Assembly (NCBI GenBank): GCA_036927565.1
Contig: JAYESD010000009.1
Coordinates: 157,812,929 to 157,876,928 of the forward strand
Direction: 5' to 3'
Origin: Tuctoria greenei
Lineage: Eukaryota > Streptophyta > Magnoliopsida > Poales > Poaceae
Length of the DNA: 64,000 nt
The notes beneath the pieces are model-generated. The model had not been told where the DNA came from and did not search any database. It saw nothing but the letters and a program-made list of their open reading frames with translations. Positions 54,894 through 64,000 of the stretch are shown here, in pieces. The translations under genes and the position numbers were made by a program. Numbering within the stretch: the first letter of the stretch is position 1; every line of letters begins with the position of its first letter.

Positions 54894-56454
54894 GGAAGGA
54901 TGTTGTCTTTCAAGTAGCTCCGGATCTCCGAGATCCATGCATCGGAGCTAACTTGAGCATTTGAGTCTTGCGTGCTGGGTTGCTCGGAGCTTCCGGCAGC
55001 ACCTACGACCCTTGATGGCTGCCATGGTAACAGGGCCATCGGGACCGTCAGCTTCGGGATGCTGATCTCGCCCCCTTCGCTCAGTTTGGCAGGCTCAGCT
55101 GTGGATTTTGACAACCTCCGGACAAAAGTTCCGTCAGGAGCTGGAGCTCCGGTTGACGCTTTCATCGAGAGTTCGTCGGCTTCAGCGTTGTGGACACGCT
55201 GAACGTGGTGGAGGTATAGGACTTCGAAGTCCTTCTGAAGCCTCTGGACTTCAAGGAGGTAAGCAGCTAGCTGGGGATTGTTGCAGGAGCGTTCACCCTT
55301 CACTTGTTTAATGATGAGCTGTGAATCTCCCTTGACCAGCAGTTGCTTGACACCATATGACAGTGCCACCTTAAGTCCGTAAATGAGTGCTTCGTACTCC
55401 GCCATGTTGTTGGTCGCCTTGAAGTCAAGGTGTACCATGTATTTTACCTTCTCCCCGGTTGGTGCAAGGAGAAGGATTCCAGCTCCGGCCCCCTCCTTTT
55501 GCATGGAGCCGTCGAAGTAGAGGGTCCAGTGAGGCTCGGTGAAGACCGGAGCTTTGTGTTCCGGCCTCTGCTCACTGGGGCCCCCAGGGTTTGATGGAGA
55601 GGGAGTCCATTCCGCCACGAAATCCACCAATGCTTGACTCTTGATTGCTTGCCTTGAAATGAATTCGAGATCGAATTCGGCCAATTCCACTGCCCACTTT
55701 GCAATATTCCCAGTTGAATTGGGATGATGCAAGATTGCTCGAAGTGGGTAAGAAGTCACCACTAAAATCTTGTGAGCTTGGAAGTAATGGCGAAGCTTCC
55801 TGGAGGCGATAAGAACTGCATAGAGCAACTTATGCACCTCTAGGTATCGAGTCTTGGCGTCATGAAGTACTTCACTGATGAAGTACACTGGGCGCTGGAT
55901 GGTTCGGACCCTCCCGGAGGGGCCCAAAGCTTCCTCTTCATTGACCCGGATCCTCTCGGAGGGATCCGAACCTTCTTCGGGGACCTCCGGGTCCTTGATG
56001 GAGGGACCCGGAGCTTCTTCAGAAGCGACCTGGACCCTCCCGGAGGGGTCTAGGTCTTCTGAAGTAACTTCTTGCAGACTCAAGTCTGGGAACTGGGACC
56101 CAGACTCACTTTCAGGAACCTCCGGACCCTCCCGGAGGGGTCTGGTCTCTCCGCAACCAGGACCATACTGACAACTTTGTCAGATGCTAAAATGTAAAGC
56201 AGCAAAGGCTCACTAGGGTTCGGAGCTACCAGAGTTGGTAGGGTGGTGAGGAACTGTTTTAGCTCCTGAAACGCCTTTTCTGCTTCTTCTGACCATTGGA
56301 ATGGTCCGGACTTCCTCAATAACTTGAAGAAGGGAAGTGCCCATTCCGCCAGTCTTGAAATGAACCGGCTGAGGGCTGCTAGACATCCAGTCAGCTTTTG
56401 GACATCCTTGTTGCGGGCTGGTGGCCGCATGTCTTCAATGGCTTTGATCTTCAC
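54894..56454 (-). pseudogene. G3 RNase H region with DPSGR repeat insertion and second RNase H
   Basis: From high to low coordinates: the connection/first RNase H region (QWSEEAEKAFQELKQFLTTL, SDKVVSMVLVAERP), then a low-complexity insertion of DPSGRVR-type repeats (55890-56140), then RPVYFISEVLHDAKTRYLEV and LLYAVLIASRKLRHYF. After a linker comes a second, archaeal-type RNase H (WTLYFDGSMQKEGAGAG, NNMAEYEALIYGLK, KGDSQLIIKQV, HNAEADELS), as known for the Tat lineage of plant gypsy elements. Confidence 0.78.
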
Positions 56455-57180
56455 CGGATTAGCTTCTATGCCCTAGTGACTTACCAGGAAACCAAGAAGT
56501 TTTCCGGAGCTAACCCCGAAGACACACTTGTCTAGGTTTAGCTTTGTGCGGGTGACCCGCAGCTTGTCGAAGACAACCTGCAAGGTGTCAAGGAGTGACT
56601 CCTTGTTCTTGACCTTGACCACGATGTCATCGACGTACACTTCCACTATGTCTCTAATGAGTTCTTCAAAAGTTTTGTACATAGCTCGTACAAAAGTTGA
56701 AGCTGCATTCTTGAGACCAAATGGCATGGCTGTATAACAGTACAATCCATCTACTGTGATGAAAGAGGTATGCTCTTCATCTTCCCTAGACATTCTGATT
56801 TTATGATACCCAGAATATGCGTCTAGGAAACACAGTAATTCGTACCCGGAGGTGGAATCCACTATCTGATGTATTCTAGGTAGTGGGAATGGATCTTTTG
56901 GACATGCCTTATTTAGTATTGTGTAGTCAATACACATCCGAGGCTTCCCACCGGCCTTGGGCACAACGACTGGGTTTGCCAGCCATTTTGGATGGAAGAC
57001 TTCTTCGATGAATCCAACTTCGAGCAACTTCTTCACTTCTTGTAGAATGAAGTTCTGTCGCTCCACGGATTGCTTCCGAGGCTTCTGATGCACGGGTCGG
57101 GCGTCAGGGTAGATCTTCAGATTGTGCTCAATCACTTCCCTAGGGATCCCAGGCATTTGTGACGGTTGCCAGGCAAACAC
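56455..57180 (-). pseudogene. G3 reverse transcriptase
   Basis: Conserved blocks PVVVPKAGGKPRMCIDYTIL, CFLDAYSGYHKI, MPFGLKNAASTF and VYVDDIVVKVK are intact. A TAG at 56473-56475 replaces Gln after LVSH and separates it from the downstream RNase H. Confidence 0.82.
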
Positions 57181-57219
57181 GTCGACATTAGCCCGGAGGA
57201 AAGCGATGAGCGCGAGTTC

Positions 57220-58014
57220 CTATTTGTCATTCAGCCCCCCCGATATGCAGGTGGTATGAGCAGCATCGGAACCGATTTGGACGACTTTGACGGGAATGTC
57301 GGTGTCGCCGCTTGGCTGCACACGAGGTGCTGAAGTCGAGCCTCGATGATGAATGATCGGGGGTTTTGGAGCTTGCTCCTGCCTGGAGTCCTCCTCTTGC
57401 GCCGTAGTAAGCGCATGAAGTTCTTCCAGAGCAGTTACTCCGGCAGTGCGATCTCCGCGGATCTGGAGAACGCCTACTGGTGTTGACATCTTTAACACCA
57501 AGTAGCCATAATGAGCAGCTGCCATGAATTTGTACAAGGCAGGACTGCCCAAGATGGCGTTGAAAGGTAAGTTGATCTGAGAAACGTCAAAGACCAACTT
57601 CTCAGTGCGATACTTCTCCCGGGTCCCGAAGGTAACGGGGAGAGTAATAGCACCGAGTGGGGTAATGGCTCCCAGACCTACTCCGGAGAAAGGTCGGGAG
57701 GGATGAAGATCCGAAGGTCAGAGCTGAAGCTTGGTAAAAGCTTCGAAGCTTATGAGGTTCAGCCCCGAAACTCCGTCTACCATAACATGGTGGAGCTGAA
57801 TGTTATTGATGGTAGGAGATACCATCAAAGGTAATTGGCCTGCTCCAACCATGCTTCGAGGGCAGTCCGAAGCATCAAAAGTGATGGCCGTGTCCATCCA
57901 CTTCCGATGAGGCTCTGCCCTGGCTGTAGGAGCTATAGTGGCCATGTCCTGACGCATTGTCTTGAGGACGCGACGGGAGGTGATGTCCCATGATCCACCA
58001 AAAATGGTGTTCAT
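57220..58014 (-). pseudogene. G3 protease region
   Basis: HHVMVDGVSGLNLISFEAF corresponds to the DG-type active-site segment of a retropepsin-like protease. NAILGSPALYKFMAAAHYG follows after a frameshift near 57720. Related to G1 at 35200-36000, less one substitution at the active-site position. Confidence 0.7.
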
Positions 58015-58103
58015 GGTCTTCCGACGCTCGTTGTTAGAGACGTCAGAATCGTTGTCGACGGAGGTGTAGACGGCCTTGAGGAACTTTTTGGGATCTTGAA
58101 AAC

Positions 58104-59635
58104 CTAACTCCTCTTCAGCTGGAGCTTCGTCAACTTTTTGTTTTCCTTCCCTCTATCGGAAAGGAACTTCTTCCCGGCGCTTGCTGTAGCGCTCGGCAAG
58201 GTTTTGGACCTCCCGGCAGTCTTCCAAACTGTGGCTGTCCGTCTTATGAATTGGACACCACACCTTGGGTTTGCCACCGTCTTCAGAAGACGGTCGAGGT
58301 CGCTTCTCTGGGCGTGGCCCCCAGCCACCCGGAGCTGCAGCAGCTGCAGCATTAGATGCATCGGCCGACAGCTTCTTCTTGCCGTTGGTCTTTTTCTTCT
58401 TCTTGCCACTCTCGGAGGTAGTGGCTTCTCCTTTGGGGGAGTTTTTGTGATCCTCCGTAGGTAGTTTGGAGTGCATTTCACGGCCCTCCGCAGCTCTGAC
58501 ACATTTGTCAGCCAAGCTGAAGAGTTCAGTGATACTGGTGATCTCCTTGATCGCCAGTTTCTCCAACATATTATCCCGTATGCCCTGTCTAAATGCCACA
58601 ATGACAGAAGCACTAGAGATAGAAGGGATAGTTTTTCGTACCTGAGAGAATCTCTGGATGAATGATCACAGGGATTCTCCCCCTTTTTGCATGACTGTAA
58701 AAAGGTCTAGTTCGGTGCGTGGTCGGGTGTATGAACTCCCGAAGTTGGCAGTGAACTGCCGGCACAACTCCTCCCAACTGTTGATGGAGTTGGGTGGAAG
58801 GCTCATAAACCAGGACCGGGCGGTCCTAGTTAAAGCTACTGGAAAATAATTGGCCATTACGGCCTCATTTCCTCCAGCTGCCAGGATAGCATTGGAGTAA
58901 ATCTGAAGAAATTCGACGGGATTAACGATTCCGTCAAACTTCTCCGGCAGGTAGGGGCCGGAATTTCTGTGGCCACCTGAACATACGCAGATGCATGGCT
59001 AGGGCCGAACAGCCTCCTCCTACTCCTTCAGGAGCAGGAATGTCCTGAGCTTCTCGTCTTTCACGAGCACGCTCGATATGGACTCGGCCGTCTTGTTGAC
59101 GCTATCGGCGATCAAGCTCCGCCCGGAGGTCATGAGTTGAAAGCCTTGATACTGTGTGAGTACGTCGCGCCCAGGAGGGCAACGACGTCACTTGCTGTGA
59201 TGCAGCACGTCTCCTGTTGTTGGAAACGTGCGGACCAAATCTGCCAGACAAGGTCCGTCGCTGCAACGGGGCCCGTCCTGAAGGAGGAGGACCCTGGTTA
59301 CTGATGCGGTCGGTTGCCGCTGCAACCAAGTGTTCCACATTGGCCCTCCACTGCTCCATTGCATCCCGGGATGCGTCCGAAGGTGGTGGGCGCTGAAGGA
59401 GAGCACGTGCTGCATGAAGCGCGTGTTCCGAGTTGTCATGATTTGGCGACGCAGTGATTGACGCCGGTGCACCATCGCGCTGCCCAGCTTGATTTGCTGG
59501 TGGAGGCGGCGGTGGTGGAAGTGTGACTCCTACTGGAAATGTGGTCCCTGCTGGTGGCTGCATATTGGAGGGATTGTCCCCAGCAGCTTGAACAGCTGGA
59601 TGACTATTGGATGATCCAGTAGCTGAGTTCACCAT
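58104..59635 (-). pseudogene. G3 gag
   Basis: ATG at 59635 (MVNSATGSSNSHPAV). Pro/Gln-rich N-terminus, then gag core pieces (SWFMSLPPNSINSWEELCRQ) and the Lys-rich end with the CPIHKTDSHSLEDC segment. Several frameshifts between 59100 and 58600 break it. Confidence 0.75.
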
Positions 59636-59672
59636 TCTTGAAATCTCAAGCGCCCCTACCTGGCACACAACC

Positions 59673-60555
59673 TGTCGGTGGTTTTGATCTGGCAGATCTC
59701 CCGACACTACTAAAGTGTTTGCGGAGTTTGAAGTTTGGTGTGGGCGCGTGGAGATTCAAGAAGGTGAAATGTAAAATGACACAGGAGACACAAAGGTTTA
59801 CGTGGTTCGGGCCGCTTGAGCGTAATACCCTACTCCATGGGATGTGTTGGTGTTGTATTGGATGTATGAACTCAACTCAGGTGACGTGAGTTGAGAGTGC
59901 GTGATCAGATCAGAGCAGGTTAGATCAGTCCAGATCCGTCCATGTATCGTCGACCTATCCTTTTATAGCATAAGGACAGGCCGTTACAAGTTGGCCTGGC
60001 CCGACATGTGGCCCCGGCGGTTACTAATATTGATACACATTTGATGCGCTTAATTACCATTAATGACCGAGTTACGGGCTTTGACAGCACCGTTACTGGT
60101 AATTAAGGTCGTCCGATCGTGTGTCATTAACATAGTATTAATGACACTTAATCGGGTCTTGAAGTCCTTGATTCCCCTTTGAAGATCCGGAGCCGTTGTG
60201 GAGTCTTCCGGAGGTTTGAGGCTAAAGATCCGACGGTTGGACACGTGGCAGCTCCAGAGCATACTGTGGGGAACAAATAGGTCCGGTGCCACCACACACG
60301 TGTCAGTTCCGGAGCTTCCCTCGGTCTGGGGTTAAGTCCGTGGGTGTCGTTATGGTACATAGCCCGGAGCTTCCCCCTTGTGGGCGGTAGCTCCGGTTTG
60401 ATGGTACACGTGGCGACCCTGAGACTAACCATGTTGGGGAAGCGGGTCTGGTTATGTCTGACATGTGGGCCTTCGAAGGTCTTCAAATCAAGTAGATGAC
60501 CTTTCCTTGAGATCTTTGCAATCTCAAGGGGTATACGGTACCCAGGGTACCGACA
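59673..60555 (-). repeat. 5' LTR of G3
   Basis: 883 bp with the same ends as 47560-48442. On the minus strand the primer-binding region GTGTGCCAGGTAGGGG follows at about 59650-59672. TATA box at 59959-59967, minus strand. Confidence 0.9.
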
Positions 60556-60560
60556 AGAAC

Positions 60561-63022
60561 CATCACAAGCTCAGGAATCCAGACCCCTCCGGGAGGGTCC
60601 AGAGGTTCCTGAAGAAGAGTGTGGGTCCCAGCCCCCAGACTTGGATCAACAGGGAGTTATCCCAGAAGACTTGGACCCTTCCGGGAGGATCCGGGTCACT
60701 CCAACAGAAGCTCCAGGTTCCTCTAGCAGGAACCCGGAGGTCCCCGAAGTAGGTTCGGACCCCTCCGGGAAGGTCTGGGTCGATGTGGAGGAAGCTTTGG
60801 GCCCCTCCGGGAGGGTCCGGACAGTCCAATGCCCAGTGAACTTCATCAACAAACTACTACATGATGTCAAGACTCGATACCTAGAGGTACACAAGCTGCT
60901 CTATGCAGTTCTCATCGCCTCCAGGAAGCTTCGCCACTACTTCCAAGCTCACAAGATATCAGTGGTGACCTCTTACCCACTGCGTGCGATCTTGCATAGT
61001 CCCAACTCTACTGGGAACATTGCAAAGTGGGCAACAGAATTGGCCGAATTCGATCTTGAATTCGTCCCAAGGCAAGCGATTAAGAGTCAATCATTGGCAG
61101 ATTTTGTGGCGGAATGGACCCCCTCTCCATCAAACCCTGGGGGCCCTAGTGAGCAGAAGTCGGAACTTAAGGCTCCGGTCTTCACCGAACCTCATTGGAC
61201 CCTCTACTTCGACGGCTCCATGCAAAAGCAGGGGGCCGGAGCTTGAGTCCTTCTCCTCGCTCCAACCGGGGAGAAGGTAAAATACATGGTCCACCTTGAC
61301 TTCAAGGCGACCAACAATATGGCGGAGTATGAAGCACTCATTTATGGATTAAAGATGGCACTATCATACGGTGTCAAGCAGCTGTTGATCAAGGGAGATT
61401 CACAGCTCATCATTAAACAGGTGAAGGGTGAATGCTCCTGTAACAATCCTCAATTAGCTGCTTATCTCCTTGAAGTCCAGAGGCTTCAGAAGGACTTCAA
61501 AGTCATGGATCTCCACCATGTCCAGCGTGTCCATAACGCTGAAGCTGACGAACTCTCGACAAAAGCGTCAACCGAAGCTCCGGCTCCTGACGGAACCTTC
61601 GTCCGGAGGTTGTCAAAACCCAAAGCTCAGCCTGCCGAACTGAGCGAAGGGGGCGAGACCAACATCCCGAAGCTGGCGGTCCCGATGGCCCTGTTACCAT
61701 GGCAGCCATCAAGGGTCGTAGGTCCTACAGGAAGCTCCGAGCAACCCAGCACACAAGACTCAAATGCTCAAGCAAGCTCCGATGCATGGATCTCGGAGAT
61801 CCGGAGCTACTTGAAAGACAATATCCTTCCTGACGATGATGTATCCGCTGACTGGATAGACAGATTGGCTAAAAGATACACGTTGGTAGAAGGGGATCTC
61901 TACCGGCGCGGTGCCAACGGCGTCCTAATGCGGTGCATCACAAGGGAAGAAGGTTGCGAGCTCCTCGCAGAAATCCATGGAGGCGAGTGTGGGAACCGCG
62001 CGTCTTCCCGCACACTGGTCGGTAAATCCTTCCGACATGGCTTCTACTGGCCTACAGCGCTCCAGGATGCAACTGAGCTGGTGAAGAAATGCAAAGCATG
62101 CCAGTTCCATGCAAAGCAAATTCATACACTAGCTCAGCCTCTACAAATGATACCTCCTACATGGCCTTTTGCCGTGTGGGGGATGGACATCTTGGGACCT
62201 TTCCCAAGAGCCGTCGGAGGTTACAAGTTCCTGTATGTCACCATCGACAAGTTTACCAAATGGTCAGAAGCAACTACAGTTGTGACAATAAACAAGCAAT
62301 CAACTATCAATTTCTTGCAGTCCATAATATGCAGATTTGGAGTCCCGAACAAAATCATAACAAATAATGGGACTCAATTCACAAGCTCTGCTTTCCAAGG
62401 ATACTGCGAAGACCTCGGCATCCAAGTCAGCTACGCCTCTGTAGCTCATCCGGCAAGCAATGACCAAGCCGAGAGGGCAAATGCAGAAATCCTGAAAGGA
62501 CTCAAGACGCGCACATATGAGCGCCTGAAAAAGCATGGAGCCAACTGGATTGAAGAGCTTCCACCCACTTTATGGGCCAATAGGACTACTCCAAACCGGT
62601 CAACTGGAGAGACACCCTTCTTCGTGGTGTACGGAGCTGAAGCAGTCCTTCCTCCGGAAATCACCTTGGGGTCGCTCCAGGTCCGGACCTCCGACGAAGC
62701 CACGCAGGACCAGCTCCGGCGTGAAGACCTTGACCTCCTTGAAGAGGGAAGGTGCCGAGCAGCTGTTCGGAATGCCCGATACCGCCAAGCTCTTCGGCGC
62801 TATCACCAACGGCATGTTCACAGCCGACAGCTCGAGGAAGGCGATCTGGTGCTACGGAGAATACAATCCAGAGAAGGGTTAAACAAACTCTCCCCCAGCT
62901 GGGAGGGACCCTTCCGAGTGATCAAAGTATCCCGTCCCGGATGCGTTCGCTTGGCAACCGAGGATGGGACACCTCTCCCAAATCCTTGGAACATTGAGCA
63001 CCTCCGTAAGTTTTACGCTTAG
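60561..63022 (+). pseudogene. G1 RNase H and integrase, third part
   Basis: It starts with the DPSGR-type low-complexity repeats (60570-60840), then NFINKLLHDVKTRYLEVHKL and the archaeal-type RNase H. A TGA at 61244-61246 interrupts it (GAG-Ala-stop). From 61286 the frame is open to 63022 (578 codons). The integrase has its finger (HGGECG, GFYWPTALQDA, KKCKACQF) and core (GMDILGPFP, HPASNDQAERANAE), but its second catalytic residue is Asn (ITNNGTQF, codon 62363-62365) where ITDNGTQF is standard. Integrase activity is therefore unlikely. The C-terminus ends NIEHLRKFYA. Confidence 0.85.
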
Positions 63023-64000
63023 TATCACAGAGGTGAGTCTGTAATTACATATGGTGTATATTATAGAGTCATTTTACAGAGTCTGGTAGCTCCTCTGGGA
63101 GGGCAGCCGGACCTACCCTGTTAGGTCCGCAACGCCCATGCAACATTTGTCACAGTCTCAGAACTAAAAGTGTAGCTAGCTACCTTGGGTCAAATGAGAA
63201 ACGAAACACACTTAGCCTGGTTCTGTACCCTAAGAGTGTACTTGTTTCCCCTGTACCCCGGACCTATAATGAAAGACATCATTGTGTGAAAATGGACTCC
63301 ACGTGCATTTACTTTGTACAGGCTCAATATTTTTTATTTTTCTCTTTCTTGTCTATAACAAAGTTGTGCAATTCTTAAGAAACTTTAGCTCGACCAGTTC
63401 ATGTACAATTCGAGTTGCATTGTCTGTCCTTCCGGGTTCAAACATTGTTGATGGACTACTTGTCTGAATGCCGCCAAGCCAATCTAGGGCCGAAGTGTGC
63501 TATCGACTTAGCCTGGTCCTGCACCCTAAGTACGCCACTCTACCTACACCCCGGCAGGCCGAAGTAAGGCAAGTCCAGCAACAGTCGGACCCGAAGGGAG
63601 CAAGACAGTGCTCTTTATTTTATTTAGGATTGTGCTCGACCTAAAAATTTCTCAGGAATAGTAAGCTACAATGAAGTTGTGGATAGGAAACGAATTTTAC
63701 TATTTTTCTTAACTTCAGTGTGCAGGAAAAATAAATAAGCTATGACACCCTCTAGGCGGTTTGTGGTCAATGTTCAAACATTGACATCGAGCATCTCTGG
63801 AGCTACTCACTTCCGGTAAAGCGAGTCATCAACGTAAAGATGGTGGAAAGACTCTAAAGTGGATTCTAACGTTAACACAACATGTGTTGATGGAGGTCAC
63901 TACCGGAGCTGCCAGAGCTCCGACACCCCGAAGGACTAACCATTGATGCTCTGGAGCTACTAAGCTCCAACGATGGTCAATGCTGGAGCCACCAAGCTCT
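63023..64000. other. G1 region after integrase, up to the window end
   Basis: Non-coding. It is homologous, in opposite orientation, to the G3 region at about 52870-53900 (for example CCCTAAGTACGCCACTCTAC near 63520 versus 53390). It includes GGAGCT..AGCTCC words at 63895-64000. The antisense ORF and 3' LTR of G1 would follow outside the window. Confidence 0.65.

Larger units (their letters stand above)
47560..60555 (-). mobile_element. Tat-like Ty3-gypsy element G3, complete but decayed, TSD AGAAC
   Basis: Read on the minus strand, 13.0 kb. Both LTRs are 883 bp (47560-48442 and 59673-60555) with TGTCGGT..ACCGACA ends, and AGAAC flanks both sides (47555-47559, 60556-60560). Gag-pro-pol runs from 59635 to 53907, followed by an antisense ORF region (48980-52591, plus strand) before the 3' LTR. 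By hand count the LTRs differ at about 40 of 883 sites (4-5%), so it is much older than G2. It is a related family member of its host element G1 in the opposite orientation. Confidence 0.92.
32734..64000 (+). mobile_element. Tat-like Ty3-gypsy element G1 with two nested elements, 3' end outside the window
   Basis: The 5' LTR (32734-33566) is followed by gag-protease-reverse transcriptase, broken at 36764 by element G2. Coding continues at 47233-47554, is broken again by G3, and resumes at 60561-63022 with RNase H and integrase. Joining the three parts gives the normal domain order of one gypsy element. Its 3' LTR and any antisense ORF lie beyond 64000. It interrupts C1 at 32733, with CCTTT (32729-32733) the expected target duplication. 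Confidence 0.88.

Overview
This is plant nuclear DNA, most likely from a grass (Poaceae). The evidence is the set of CACTA, hAT, SINE and Ty1-copia/Ty3-gypsy families, GC-rich intronless host genes in AT-rich surroundings, and plant-type introns and TATA boxes. There are no rRNA genes, functional tRNA genes or CRISPR arrays. Nearly all of the window is transposable-element sequence.

Region 1 (1-7236) is a decaying local cluster of one small multi-membrane-span protein family. It has three apparently intact genes (496-897 +, 2790-3152 -, 6766-7143 -) and two broken copies (3958-4285 +, 6388-6640 +). Scattered among them are a tRNA-derived SINE (2559-2698, 11-bp target duplication), a 1.6-kb non-autonomous CACTA element (4391-5987, TSD CTA) and two inverted-repeat elements.

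Region 2 (7237-22175) is a complete 14.9-kb CACTA transposon with TSD GTT, inserted about 90 bp upstream of the start codon of the third intact gene. It carries a full-length TNP2 transposase (16961-20362), a six-exon gene that ends in a ULP1/C48 SUMO-protease domain with its catalytic residues in place (8192-11906 -), and an unrecognised 169-aa ORF with VQP repeats. It also carries a complete five-exon SUMO-conjugating-enzyme (SCE1/UBC9-like) gene with its catalytic Cys (20502-21341 +). One element thus holds a SUMO-attaching enzyme, a SUMO-removing protease and a transposase; this is the most interesting thing in the window. A 3.2-copy array of a roughly 754-bp tandem repeat lies just upstream of the transposase.

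Region 3 (22176-25422) resumes the sequence cut by the CACTA element and is homologous to 3240-3860. It is cut again by a small hAT element (22673-24610, 8-bp TSD with one mismatch), itself cut by a second CACTA family (22977-24577, TSD TTT). A short LTR-like remnant ends the region.

Region 4 (25423-64000) is a nest of LTR retrotransposons. C1 is a Ty1-copia (SIRE/Maximus-like) element on the minus strand with an envelope-position extra ORF. G1, a Tat-like gypsy element on the plus strand, interrupts C1 at 32734 and runs past the window end. Inside G1 lie G2 (36765-47227, minus strand, chromodomain gypsy, TSD CATAG, two 2815-bp LTRs with only about four differences) and G3 (47560-60555, minus strand, Tat-like, TSD AGAAC, two 883-bp LTRs with about 40 differences). 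G3 carries an antisense ORF with a Transposase_28-type domain. A palindromic 12-mer, CGGACTAGTCCG, clusters upstream of the TATA box in the LTRs of both C1 and the unrelated G2, and again upstream of the C1 extra ORF.

The DNA transposon genes form a possible functional unit (transposase plus SUMO enzymes). The retroelement genes are mostly broken by stops and frameshifts; G2 is the least damaged, with a single 1-bp frameshift. Family and domain names come from recognition by eye and no database was searched.
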